From a candidate division WOR-3 bacterium (GTDB taxonomy: Bacteria; Hydrothermota; UBA3072), in contig JBDRZZ010000006.1 of assembly GCA_039804165.1 (NCBI GenBank), positions 1-64,000 on the forward strand: a stretch of DNA of 64,000 nucleotides. The letters run 5' to 3'. The translations under genes and the position numbers were made by a program. Positions 9,237-17,968 of the stretch are shown in pieces (the first letter of the stretch is position 1; every line of letters starts with the position of its first letter). The notes beneath the pieces are model-generated. The model ran no database searches. It saw only the letters and a program-made list of their open reading frames with translations, and was not told the origin of the DNA.

Positions 9237-10583
9237 CAAAATCGGCAGATATTTCTCTATTTCATACTGGGAAACCTGGATTCTATAGTCATCCCATTCT
9301 TTCTTTTTTAATGCAATAAATCTCGGAAATATGTGGTCTCCAAGTATTTGTCTGGCGAGGGGACTATTTTCTGTTATCGTTATTGCATGTCCAAGACTAT
9401 CTGGAAGCATCTCAATGCCCATTTCTTTTCTTTCTAATGGAGTAAGATGATAAAGATTCTTTTCCATTGGAGGTGGAACCTTGTAATTTTTTTCTATGCC
9501 TTCAAGACCTGCATGGAGGATTGCTGCAAAAGTCAAGTAAGGATTACAGGCGGGGTCGGCTGCTCTAAATTCGCATCGTGTCGCTTTTTCTTGTCCAGGT
9601 TGATACATTGGAACGCGAATTAAAGCACTTCTATTGCGATGGCTCCATGCTATGTAAACGGGCGCTTCATATCCCGGGACGAGCCGTTTATAGGAATTTG
9701 TTGTTTGTGCAAATATTGAACAGATTTCTTTTGAGTGTTTCAAGAGTCCCGCAATATAGCAACGTGCAACATCGGATAGAAAATCTTCTGAATTTTCGTC
9801 GAAAAAGGCATTTCTGTCTCCTTTGAATAAAGATTGATGAATGTGCATTCCAGAGCCATTTTGCCCGAAAATCGGTTTCGGCATAAAGGTGGCATAGACT
9901 CCGAACTTGGTTGCAATTTCTTTTACGACCACCCGGTAGGTTATGACATCGTCTGCCATTTTAAGCGCATCTGCATAACGCATATCCACTTCGTGTTGGG
10001 AAGGCGCTACTTCGTGGTGGGAATATTCTACCTGTATACCCATTTCCTCAAGGGCAAAGATAGTTTCTCTCCGAAGGTCACTTGCGACATCGAGGGTTGT
10101 CAGGTCAAAATAACCCCCCTTATCCAGAACTTCTGGTTTCTGGTCATTTTTAAAATAGAAATATTCAAGTTCTGGGCCAACATAAAAGTGGTCAAAACCC
10201 ATCTCCTCTGCTCTTTTTAATGCTTTTTTAAGGACGAATCTGGGGTCGCCATCGTAAGGAGTTCTATCTGGATTTAAAATATCACATATCATTCTTGCAA
10301 CCTTTTTCTCATTTGGTCTCCAGGGTAATATTGCGAATGTGCTTGGGTCTGGCATTGCAATCATATCAGACTCTTCTATATCTTGATAACCTGTAATAGA
10401 AGAACCGTCAAAACCCATTCCATTTGTAAGAGCTCCCTCAAGTTCAGAGATTGTTATTGCAAAGCTTTTAACCTGTCCAAGGATGTCAGTGAACCATAAA
10501 CGAATGAATTTTACATCTTCTTCTTTTACGATTTTTAAAATATCATTTTTTGTTAAAATATCATTTTTTGTTTTTTTAGCCAT
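9234..10583 (-). CDS. glnA: glutamine synthetase, type I
   Basis: ATP-dependent formation of glutamine from glutamate and ammonium, in cytoplasmic dodecamers. Family motifs are GMGFDGSSITGY near the N-terminus, the metal/substrate segments VGPELEYFYF and GSGMHIHQSL, and NRSALIRVP. The 449-residue length and the lack of a recognisable adenylylation-site segment point to the GSI-alpha subgroup, which is usually feedback-inhibited rather than adenylylated. AAAGGAGG precedes the ATG. Oddly, codons after MAKKT carry a perfect 18-bp tandem duplication that repeats KNDILT. It is preceded by PII and Amt, the usual partners. Confidence 0.97.
   Translation of the reverse strand: MAKKTKNDILTKNDILKIVKEEDVKFIRLWFTDILGQVKSFAITISELEGALTNGMGFDGSSITGYQDIEESDMIAMPDPSTFAILPWRPNEKKVARMICDILNPDRTPYDGDPRFVLKKALKRAEEMGFDHFYVGPELEYFYFKNDQKPEVLDKGGYFDLTTLDVASDLRRETIFALEEMGIQVEYSHHEVAPSQHEVDMRYADALKMADDVITYRVVVKEIATKFGVYATFMPKPIFGQNGSGMHIHQSLFKGDRNAFFDENSEDFLSDVARCYIAGLLKHSKEICSIFAQTTNSYKRLVPGYEAPVYIAWSHRNRSALIRVPMYQPGQEKATRCEFRAADPACNPYLTFAAILHAGLEGIEKNYKVPPPMEKNLYHLTPLERKEMGIEMLPDSLGHAITITENSPLARQILGDHIFPRFIALKKKEWDDYRIQVSQYEIEKYLPIL
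10537..10572. repeat. perfect 18-bp tandem duplication inside glnA 5' end
   Basis: AAAATATCATTTTTTGTT occurs at 10537-10554 and again without change at 10555-10572 (plus strand). It is in frame and adds six residues before the conserved GS N-terminal helix. Confidence 0.9.
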
Positions 10584-10595
10584 TTTTACCTCCTT

Positions 10596-10937
10596 TTATC
10601 CTATTGCTTCTTTTCCTCTTTCACCGGTTCTTATTCGAATACAATCTAAAAGGTCAAGGACAAATATTTTTCCATCTCCTATTTTTCCTGTGCGAGCTCC
10701 CTTTATGATTGCCTGGATTGTGGGTTCGACGAAATCTTCGTTTACTGCAATTTCTATCCTTGTTTTTTTAAGTAAGTTTACTTCCTGGAGAACACCCCGA
10801 TAGGTTTCTGTGTATCCTTTTTGTTGTCCGCAACCAAGAGCATTGGTAACTGTCATTTTATACACCTCTGCCTCATAAAGAGCCTTTTTTACATCAGGCA
10901 GTTTATGAGGTTGAATTAGAGCAACAATAAGTTTCAT
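10596..10937 (-). CDS. glnB: nitrogen regulatory protein PII
   Basis: Trimeric sensor of 2-oxoglutarate and ATP/ADP that typically blocks AmtB and tunes GS. At 113 residues it is full length. It shows [13 protein letters not shown], the T-loop [14 protein letters not shown] with the conserved tyrosine used for uridylylation in proteobacteria, and the C-terminal signature [23 protein letters not shown]. The start at 10937 is chosen over an upstream in-frame codon because AAAGGAGG lies just before it and because it falls 10 nt after the amt stop. The amt-glnB pairing implies a GlnK-like role in gating the transporter. A dead second copy lies at 13601-13817. Confidence 0.95.
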   Translation of the reverse strand: MKLIVALIQPHKLPDVKKALYEAEVYKMTVTNALGCGQQKGYTETYRGVLQEVNLLKKTRIEIAVNEDFVEPTIQAIIKGARTGKIGDGKIFVLDLLDCIRIRTGERGKEAIG

Positions 10938-10947
10938 TTTTCCTCCT

Positions 10948-12210
10948 TTATTCTGTTGAGAATATCTGGAAGCCTCCATAAGCTTCCATTCCATGTTCTC
11001 CTATATCAAGCCCTTTTAATTCTTCCTCTCGAGAAACTCGCAATCCAATAGTAACATCTATCAACTTAAAAACAATGGCCATAGTTATAACAATGAATGA
11101 GATTACAGATAAAGCACCTAAAAGTTGAATTCCAAGTTGCTTTAAACCCCCGCCATAGAAAAGACCATTGGACACGAGCCCCAGACTTTTTCTTCCAAAA
11201 AGACCTAACGAAAGCGTTCCCCAGAAACCGTTCATTCCGTGAACAGGGAACGCTCCAACAGGGTCGTCAATATGAAGTTTATCCAAAAGAACAACTCCGA
11301 GAACAACGATTATACCTGCTACCGCCCCAATTGTTATTGCTGCCCACGGTTCGACGAAGGCGCAGGGTGCTGTTATTGCAACAAGACCAGCAAGAGCACC
11401 GTTCATTGCCATTGAAAGGTCAGGCTTTCCAAACATTTTCCAGACTGTTATCATTGCAAATATTCCACCTGTTGCAGCTGCCAGGTTTGTGTTTATCGCA
11501 ACAAGTGCGATTAAACTTCCGTCTCCTACATGAAGACTTGAGCCAGGGTTAAAGCCAAACCACCCGAACCAGAGAATAAAAACTCCGAGAGAAGCAAGTG
11601 GTATGGAATGCCCTGCGATAACCTTGGGTTTTCCATCAGGTCCATATTTGTCCAGTCGGGGTTTTAAGATTTTTGTTCCAACGAGAGCCGCAAAACCTCC
11701 AACTGTATGAACCACGGTCGAACCGGCAAAATCTGTAAAATTCAATTTTGCCAACCATCCACCACCCCATATCCAGTGTCCAACTATAGGGTATATCAAA
11801 GCAGAAATCACAAATGAATAGATAAGATATGCCTGGAATTTCATTCTCTCCGCCATTCCTCCTGCGACAATCGTTGCTGCTGCTCCGCAGAATGCAGCCT
11901 GAAATAACCAGAAAGCGTAAAGGGGAACATTAGCACCAGATTCGGCACCAATAAGAAACCATCCTTTAGAACCCATAAATCCATTTCCGTCGCCAAACAT
12001 TATCGCATAGCCAAACATAAAAAATCCAATTGATGCCATACAGAAGTCAAGAAAGTTTTTGGTTAAAATGTTACAGGTGTTTTTTGCACGGATAAATCCT
12101 GCTTCGACCATACCAAAACCTGCCTGCATAAAGAAAACAAGAAATGCAGCCAGAAGAACCCATAGAGTATCCAATCCAACTGAGCTTATTTGTAAAACTT
12201 CTTGTGTCAT
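10948..12210 (-). CDS. amt: ammonium transporter Amt
   Basis: Inner-membrane trimeric ammonium channel with about 11 transmembrane helices in 420 residues. It begins after a short periplasmic segment with [20 protein letters not shown]. The pore histidines are present in [13 protein letters not shown] and [11 protein letters not shown]. The C-terminal tail ISREE-like segment [16 protein letters not shown] is the conserved PII-interacting tail. It sits directly upstream of the PII gene and is controlled with it. Confidence 0.96.
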   Translation of the reverse strand: MTQEVLQISSVGLDTLWVLLAAFLVFFMQAGFGMVEAGFIRAKNTCNILTKNFLDFCMASIGFFMFGYAIMFGDGNGFMGSKGWFLIGAESGANVPLYAFWLFQAAFCGAAATIVAGGMAERMKFQAYLIYSFVISALIYPIVGHWIWGGGWLAKLNFTDFAGSTVVHTVGGFAALVGTKILKPRLDKYGPDGKPKVIAGHSIPLASLGVFILWFGWFGFNPGSSLHVGDGSLIALVAINTNLAAATGGIFAMITVWKMFGKPDLSMAMNGALAGLVAITAPCAFVEPWAAITIGAVAGIIVVLGVVLLDKLHIDDPVGAFPVHGMNGFWGTLSLGLFGRKSLGLVSNGLFYGGGLKQLGIQLLGALSVISFIVITMAIVFKLIDVTIGLRVSREEELKGLDIGEHGMEAYGGFQIFSTE

Positions 12211-12256
12211 TTTTTCCTCCTTATTATAAGTAATTTAGTTTTAATTTCAATATTTT

Positions 12257-13216
12257 TTATAGGCTTAGTTCTCCAGGAATCTTAGGGAACAGCGTTGCAT
12301 CTTTAATATGGGGAAGTCCACAGATATAACGAGTAAGACGCTCTATCCCAATTCCAAACCCTCCCGAAGGAGGAAGACCTAATTTTGCAAGTTCAAGATA
12401 TAGCTTGAAATCATCTGGATTTAAGCCTTGACGGATTATTCTTTCTTTTATTTTATCATATTCGTTTTCTCTCATACCCCCTGAAAGTCCCTCGCCGTAA
12501 CCTTCAGGATATATAATGTCCATATCTAGCAATATTCCCGGTCTTTCTGGGTCTTCTTTATCGTAGAATTCCCTTTTCCACACAGGAATGTCAATCAGCC
12601 AGAAAGGCTCTTCCATTTTTTTTGAAAGCACCATTTCAAAATCTTTGCCGTATTTATCCATCGCTTCTGTGAAGGTAATCCTCTTGTATGGAGTTTTAGG
12701 TATTTTTAAATCACGACCAAAAAATTCAAGCTGCTTCGAACAGTTCTTTTTGACTTCCGTAAAAACATGAGTAAATAAATTTTCTCCCAGACAAAGAAGT
12801 TCGTCTCTACTTGCCCCTCTAATTTCAAGGTCAAGTTGCGTGAATTCGAAGAGATGTCTTCCGGTTGCGGCTGTTTCTTTTGTTTCGAGCCGCAGGTTCG
12901 GAGAAAAACAAAAGAATTTATCAATGCCGATTACAGCCATTAGTTTGTGAAGAATCATACTTTTGGTTATTTTGTATTTTTCTCCATAGTATTCGAATTC
13001 CGTGTCAAAAACCTCGTGACAGAGGGGGTCCGTCTCGGGAGACACCATAACAGCTCCGATTTCAAGGAAGCCATTATTATAGAGATAATTCGCCATTGCC
13101 TTCCTGATATTCGTTTGCACTATAAGCATTTCTTTAACCGCAGGATCGGTAAACCTCTTGTGATATTTTTCCGCCAAAACCACCGCTCTATCTCTTTTCA
13201 TTTTTACTTTTGCCAT
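12257..13216 (-). CDS. asparagine synthetase, archaeal-type (AspRS/AsnRS-like catalytic core)
   Basis: A class II aminoacyl-tRNA synthetase catalytic domain without the N-terminal anticodon-binding OB fold (319 residues). A motif 2-like region, FCFSPNLRLETKE then FEFTQLDLEI, and motif 3, GGFGIGIERLTRYICG, are present. Such free-standing AsnRS-related proteins are known as archaeal-type asparagine synthetase (AS-AR), making asparagine from aspartate and ammonia. The nitrogen operon context fits this. The start at 13216 is preferred because AAAGGAGG lies 5 nt upstream. The in-frame codon at 13270 would overlap the promoter leader. A tRNA ligase or modification role is less likely but not excluded. 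Confidence 0.8.
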   Translation of the reverse strand: MAKVKMKRDRAVVLAEKYHKRFTDPAVKEMLIVQTNIRKAMANYLYNNGFLEIGAVMVSPETDPLCHEVFDTEFEYYGEKYKITKSMILHKLMAVIGIDKFFCFSPNLRLETKETAATGRHLFEFTQLDLEIRGASRDELLCLGENLFTHVFTEVKKNCSKQLEFFGRDLKIPKTPYKRITFTEAMDKYGKDFEMVLSKKMEEPFWLIDIPVWKREFYDKEDPERPGILLDMDIIYPEGYGEGLSGGMRENEYDKIKERIIRQGLNPDDFKLYLELAKLGLPPSGGFGIGIERLTRYICGLPHIKDATLFPKIPGELSL

Positions 13217-13240
13217 AATGGCCTCCTTTCGTTTTAAATT

Positions 13241-13268
13241 ATTATTCATCTTTTTTGCATATTTATTC
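13241..13268 (-). promoter_or_regulatory. candidate operator of the nitrogen operon (GAATAAATAT motif)
   Basis: On the minus strand GAATAAATAT (13259-13268) is followed 11 nt later by GAATAAT (13241-13247), just downstream of the predicted transcription start. The ten-base motif is identical to an arm of the inverted repeat in front of the FMN-type glutamate synthase (15609-15640). The regulator is unknown. Confidence 0.4.
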
Positions 13269-13284
13269 ATAATGGTTTAAAAAC

Positions 13285-13312
13285 AAAATAATAAAAAATC
13301 TTTTTTTGTCAA
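13285..13312 (-). promoter_or_regulatory. sigma-70-type promoter of the nitrogen operon
   Basis: Minus strand TTGACA (13307-13312), 16-nt spacer, TATTTT (13285-13290). The leader to the asparagine synthetase start at 13216 is about 60 nt. Confidence 0.6.
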
Positions 13313-13600
13313 GGGGTAAAAATTATTTTTTTGTTTTTGGGATATTTTTTATTTGAAATAAAATTCGCAATTAGAGTTTAACATCAAATAAAAACAAATT
13401 TTGAATGTTTGAATATTTTGGTGGAGGGTTGTAAAGATGTACTAGTTTATTTCTACTTTTTGGCTCTTCCTTTGTTTTTAATGATTTATTTCTTTCGTAT
13501 TCAAAGGGTTTCCCATTACTATACAGAAATTTTTCTTAGACATTCTTTGTCGTTTATGCAACTACTGTACAATCCTTTCTTTTTCATATAATTCTCTTTT
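13313..13600. other. AT-rich spacer, nothing recognised
   Basis: Between the nitrogen promoter and the PII remnant. I see no coding pattern, RNA gene or repeat in it. Confidence 0.5.
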
Positions 13601-13817
13601 TTACCCAATCGCGTTAACCCCAGTTCGCTAGTTCTGATTCTAATACAATCCAGGAGATTCCCTTCTTCTACCTTGCCGATGTAAATCCTCACATACCCCT
13701 TTTGAGCGACCACCACCAAAAGCAATTAACCATTCTCATCTTATAAATTTCGGTATCAAAGAGAGCCTTTTTACATCAGTTAATGTGTAGGGGTGAATTA
13801 AAGCAACTAAGTTTCAT
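13601..13817 (-). pseudogene. decayed second PII (GlnB/GlnK) gene
   Basis: Reading across frames gives MKL-VALIHPYTLTDVKKA, LFDTEIYKMR, a T-loop relic GGGRSKGV, and then [10 protein letters not shown] and NAIG plus a stop, aligning end to end with the intact PII at 10596-10937. Missing bases near the fourth codon, one lost A in the A-run of DVKKA, and the loss of about 40 codons between the T-loop and the C-terminal signature make it non-functional. It follows the FMN glutamate synthase on the same strand, suggesting they once formed a unit. Confidence 0.8.
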
Positions 13818-13834
13818 TTTTCATTCAAATTTTT

Positions 13835-13905
13835 AATGGTGGTGAGCAATTGGTAGGGAGTAGGTAATGATTACGAAAGAGTATCCCTTTTTGCTCACCA
13901 CCATT
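13835..13905. repeat. 15-bp perfect inverted repeat with 41-nt loop
   Basis: AATGGTGGTGAGCAA (13835-13849) and its exact complement TTGCTCACCACCATT (13891-13905), flanked by T/A runs on both sides. It lies just past the stop of the FMN glutamate synthase and before the PII remnant. It may act as a bidirectional terminator or be a small mobile relic. The loop is long for a simple rho-independent terminator. Confidence 0.7.
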
Positions 13906-13917
13906 TTTGAAGAACTT

Positions 13918-15561
13918 TTATGATGTTAAAATCATCTTTGCTTTTTCGTCCAGCATATCGGTGAGAAAAGGTATTCCCGTTTCTCTTTCGGTTTCTCTAT
14001 TTGCCGAGAATATATCGTTACGAGAAATACCCTTTACACTAAATTTTCGAACACCAGCAAGTAATTGTTGTAAACCTGCTTTTATCTTATCCGCAAGAGT
14101 CCAGATAGCTATGGCTCCATATGGTATCTTTTTGATTTCATCTTTTCCTATTTTCTTTTCAAGGTCATAATAGCCAGCGAATATTTCTTCCGGTTTATTT
14201 CCAAATACAGAGACGGTCTTGGGAAGTTCTTCCCAGTTCCCATGTATCTTTTCTTTCATCTCAGGTTTTATTACTCCTTCGATATTTGAACCAAGGAAGG
14301 CAGGGATCATAAGGGCTCTACCCATACATACGAGCTTCGTAAAAGGACTTCCTAAAGCAAGAGCTTTAAAAATCTGATCCTCTCTTGCAATTCCGCCTGC
14401 AAAAGCTAAATCCACCACTTTCATTCCTTTAACTGCTGCAAGAATAGAAGCATATTCATAAGCCTTTGCATGAAGGAGAAGGGAGGGAACTCCCCAGTTT
14501 TCCATCATATTCCATGGGCTCATTCCTGTTCCACCGCCAGAACCGTCAATGGTTAAAAGATCAAGATTCGCTTCTGATGCATATCTAATAGCCATTGCCA
14601 GAGCTTCCATCCCATAAGAACCTGTCTTTAAAGAAATCCGCTTATAACCGAGTTTACGGAGATATTCAATTTCCTTAAAGAAATCTTCTTTAACATCTTC
14701 AGCAGACTCTCTATTTGTATATCCAAGTCTACTGTGTCGTGCAATAGATTTTATAGCTCCATGTTTAAAAGCTTCCTTAACTTCTGGCTTTGTCGGGTCC
14801 GGGTCTACAATATAGCCACGGTTCTTTAAAAACAATGCATAATCAAGACTGTTTACCTGGATTTCGCCTCCAATAGTTTTTGCTCCCTGGCCCCATTTAA
14901 GTTCGATAATGACTTTATCTCCGTATTTTTCGATTAAGAATTCAGCTACTCCGTTACGAGTATCTTCTACATTCATCTGCACAATGATAGCGCCGTATTT
15001 ATCGAAATACCTCAAGTAGGTATCAATTCGCCTTTCCAGTTCAGGGGCTTTTTTAATTTTACCATTCTTAATAACAGCATCTCTGTCAATGCCTACAACA
15101 TTTTCTCCAACAACAATTGGAAACCCAACAAGGGCTGCTCCAATTGCCAAAGAATCCCAGTATTTTGCTGCAATAAAGGTAGAACCCAAAGCACCTGTCA
15201 TTATAGGTAATGTTGATTTTGTTTTAACCGTTGCTCCAAATTCGGTTTCTACACTGACATTAGGAAAGATACAATCATCGGGATCATTGGATAAGCCTTT
15301 TTGTAAGTTCTCTGCCCCATAGAGATAACCCTGTATCCTTAGGGAATGGTATGAAACGCCAATAGCACAGGTGTTGCCACTCCCAGCTGTAACATTCCCA
15401 AAGTCCCTCGGATATAGTAAATTTCGTCCTCTTAAACTTGCCATCCAGGTTTCACATTTTCCAGTACAATCTGCCTGACAAAGAGTGCATAAACCAGATT
15501 CTGTTGGATTGCCTCGGTTGACGGTCCCAAGAGCGTCGTTTGTTTTTTGCCAATTGAGCAT
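13918..15561 (-). CDS. FMN-binding glutamate synthase family protein
   Basis: A 547-residue stand-alone homologue of the FMN/synthase domain of GltB, lacking the glutamine amidotransferase domain. Seen are an N-terminal cysteine set CTLCQADCTGKC (residues 25-36) able to hold a cluster, the barrel signature ELKWGQGAKTIGGEI, and LTIDGSGGGTGMSPW plus FAGGIARED in the FMN-binding part. Archaeal-type glutamate synthases use such a subunit with separate partners, and ammonia or an external amidotransferase may supply nitrogen. The exact reaction is inferred. Start 15561 is favoured by GGAGG just upstream. It has its own promoter and an inverted repeat in the leader. Confidence 0.88.
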   Translation of the reverse strand: MLNWQKTNDALGTVNRGNPTESGLCTLCQADCTGKCETWMASLRGRNLLYPRDFGNVTAGSGNTCAIGVSYHSLRIQGYLYGAENLQKGLSNDPDDCIFPNVSVETEFGATVKTKSTLPIMTGALGSTFIAAKYWDSLAIGAALVGFPIVVGENVVGIDRDAVIKNGKIKKAPELERRIDTYLRYFDKYGAIIVQMNVEDTRNGVAEFLIEKYGDKVIIELKWGQGAKTIGGEIQVNSLDYALFLKNRGYIVDPDPTKPEVKEAFKHGAIKSIARHSRLGYTNRESAEDVKEDFFKEIEYLRKLGYKRISLKTGSYGMEALAMAIRYASEANLDLLTIDGSGGGTGMSPWNMMENWGVPSLLLHAKAYEYASILAAVKGMKVVDLAFAGGIAREDQIFKALALGSPFTKLVCMGRALMIPAFLGSNIEGVIKPEMKEKIHGNWEELPKTVSVFGNKPEEIFAGYYDLEKKIGKDEIKKIPYGAIAIWTLADKIKAGLQQLLAGVRKFSVKGISRNDIFSANRETERETGIPFLTDMLDEKAKMILTS

Positions 15562-15608
15562 TTTTAATTTCCTCCTTTCCTTTGTTTTTGATTTATTCAA
15601 GATTTATC

Positions 15609-15640
15609 GAATAAATATTCACTTTTTTGAATATTTATTC
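15609..15640 (-). promoter_or_regulatory. 12-bp inverted repeat in the leader of the FMN glutamate synthase (candidate operator)
   Basis: GAATAAATATTC (15609-15620), 8-nt spacer, and its exact complement GAATATTTATTC (15629-15640). It is placed between the predicted start of transcription and the gene. It shares GAATAAATAT with the nitrogen operon leader at 13259-13268. Confidence 0.55.
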
Positions 15641-15656
15641 CAAAACTTTCAAAAGG

Positions 15657-15684
15657 AAGATAATCAGATTTTGTAATTTGTCAA
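15657..15684 (-). promoter_or_regulatory. sigma-70-type promoter of the FMN glutamate synthase
   Basis: Minus strand TTGACA (15679-15684), 16-nt spacer, TATCTT (15657-15662), about 95 nt before the start codon. Confidence 0.55.
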
Positions 15685-15857
15685 TGTTTTTGATTTAACA
15701 TTTGAATTAAAATTTGAAAAGAAGAGATGTTTGTCGCAAGGGAACAATTGTGTTAAAAAATAAATAATTTATTATAATCAGGTTTTAGGTTTCGTGTTCA
15801 CGTAGAAGCAGGTTGATTTTTATATTTGTAGAACGGTTTTGCCGCAATGTATGTTTT

Positions 15858-17037
15858 TTATTTCTTTTCTGGGGTAAGCAGGCTTCCTACTACAACTGCG
15901 ATTGTGGCAAGGACGAAAGAAGTGATTCTTCCGGTGATAAAATCATTTAATTTAGTATTCGCATAGATGATTGTGCTTATGGTGTCTATTAACATTCCAG
16001 CAATTGTTCCATATTTTGGGATTCTTTTCCGCTTTAAGGAGAAGAGAAGTATAGGATCGAATGAAGATCCGAGGCCAATATAGACATATGGAACCATCGT
16101 ATAAATAAGTTTTTCTGATTTTATTGCAAGTAAAAATGTTGCTACTCATATAAATAAAGTTATAATTCTTGAGGCAAACAATTGGGTTTTATCAGAGATT
16201 TTTCTTCTGAAGATGCTGTTATCCACATCTTCGGATAAAGCAGAAGATGTAAAGAGAGGATAGGAGTCAGTTGTAGACCTAATTGGAGTACTTACATCAG
16301 AGATTAAAATTACTCCAAACTAGAGCAGAAAAAGTTTTGTTGCAAGGAAAGGCATAAGGTGTTCCGAATAGATAAAGTTTCGGGTAATACCAGACCTTTC
16401 CCTCCTATACCTATAAGAAGGGCTCCTAAAAATGCAGAGATACTATAGGTAATAGCAATATTTCTCCCTATTCTGATTTCTCAGGGTCTTTTATTGACAT
16501 AAGGCGGACGATTGTGTGTGGCTGTCCAAGGTAGCCAAGAACCCCTAGCTTAACCCGCCAATTACTCCAAAAGCAACATACCAGCCTTTGGTGTTTTCCC
16601 AAAGAGAGAAGAAAGGGGAAGGTTAATGGTATACCCTCCTTATGATGCCAATAAATTCCACTATAGGAATACCTACAAGAGTTATAATCATTAATATTGT
16701 CTGAGAGAAATCTCTCCGGGCAACTGCCGAAAAACCTCTGAGAAGCGGATAAAATATTATAACTTTTTCGATTATAAACCAGGATGCAATTATTCCAGCT
16801 AAGCATCCTATGACAGTCCAGTCTTCTATAAGACCTGCAGTAAAGATCATAGTAGCTACACTTAGAATTAACCATCCTGATTCTCCAGATGCTCTCTGGA
16901 AATGCAACAACCAGAGGATAGAACCTTCTTCCGCCTAGAACAAAGTCCTCATGAGTTTTGGTAAGACTAACACTCTAAATACCTATTCCAAGAACCAGGA
17001 TAAGATAAATAAAAAATCCTATTAAAACAGGATTCAT
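15858..17037 (-). pseudogene. decayed Na+/proline-type solute symporter (SSS family)
   Basis: Fragments in changing frames follow PutP order. The start is MNPVLIGFFIYLILVLGIGI then a stop, then KTHEDFVLGGRR, ASGESGWLILSVA, W-TVIGCLAGI, GYLGQPHTIVRLMSI in the middle, and the last helix region GLGSSFDPILLFSLKRKRIPKYG ending in VVVGSLLTPEKK and a stop. A start at 17037 has a weak upstream AGAGG. Multiple indels and stops occur throughout, and several middle helices cannot be traced. The gene would have imported proline or a similar solute with sodium. It lies upstream of, and on the same strand as, the glutamate synthase. Confidence 0.82.
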
Positions 17038-17867
17038 TTTTACCTCTATATTTTTTAAATAATAGTTAATACAATTTTTATGTTATGGGTTTAAAGAGCA
17101 GAATAGGGGGAGGGGAGTTAGATTGCTTGGTAGATGTTTTTCTTTTTTCAGGATATAATCCTTGTAATTAATGGATTTATTTAATTTTTTTCAATAGAGT
17201 TTTTAAATTTGAGAAAATAATTCGAACAGGAAATTTCCTCGGATAAATGTAGATTTTGTGGTCTTCAGGGATTATTTATTGTTGTTTCGTTTTTCCTCAA
17301 AGGATTAGGTCTAAAGAAGGCTCGAGGAAAATTTCTTCAATTTTTACCAGAACTCTACCAACCTAATAAGGAACATTTTTGCCAGTTCACCTTTTCTTTT
17401 CGAGAGAAACAGAACTAACTTCTCAAGGATCGCTTCTCTCCTTAAGAGGGGAAAACAAAAGGCAAGATTCTGCCATGCGAGTTCAAATTTAGCTTGCCAA
17501 CTCTTCAGTCCTCATGAATCCAGAAATCGCGAAATAAGAATTGACGGAAGTTTAGTAGGAATACAAAAAAGAGGAAGGAGATTCTCTTTTCGGAATAGAT
17601 CTCCACCAAAACACAGAAAAAGCCCTTCAAGATAAGCTATTGGAAAACAGGCCCATCCCCTAAAATTCATTCAAATAATTTTTATGTTTTAAGTATATAT
17701 TTTTTTACATTATAAAGAACTTCTAATTAAGATTGTTTTTAGGGACGTTGTTAAAAAGGTAGGTTTTTGTTATGCAATAACTTAATTTTTAAAAATCGCA
17801 GAACTTTCTATAAAGCCTTTCCTGATGAGTTAAAAATCCAAAAATATTGAGTAATAAATTTTTTACA
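17038..17867. other. long gene-free stretch
   Basis: About 830 nt without an intact gene. Between about 17300 and 17680 both strands carry short runs that look protein-like. The plus strand ends in a stretch reading FGIDLHQNTEKALQDKLLE before a stop at about 17660, and the minus strand has two 50-codon open runs. The signals conflict, so I only record possible remains of a decayed gene. No RNA gene or repeat family is recognised. Confidence 0.3.
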
Positions 17868-17898
17868 AAGACAAATAAATGCAACACCTATTTGTCTT
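17868..17898. repeat. 10-bp perfect inverted repeat upstream of the small secreted protein
   Basis: AAGACAAATA (17868-17877) and TATTTGTCTT (17889-17898) around an 11-nt loop, 30 nt upstream of a sigma-54-like element. It is a possible activator or repressor site, or a weak terminator. Confidence 0.45.
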
Positions 17899-17927
17899 AA
17901 GTATTTGGTAATAAACAACTTGAATTT

Positions 17928-17943
17928 TGGAACAAAACTTGCA
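17928..17943 (+). promoter_or_regulatory. sigma-54-like -24/-12 element
   Basis: TGGAACAAAACTTGCA keeps GG and GC exactly 12 nt apart, as in the TGGCAC-N5-TTGC consensus. The start codon of the next gene follows 25 nt later, with GAGGTGA as ribosome site. Confidence 0.4.
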
Positions 17944-17968
17944 TTATGTAAAAATGAGGTGACGAAAA

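Noticed and set aside
11097-11552. 151-codon plus-strand open frame opposite amt
   Set aside because: Its Gln/Arg/Leu-rich product is the mirror of the transporter helices; no ribosome site or family match.
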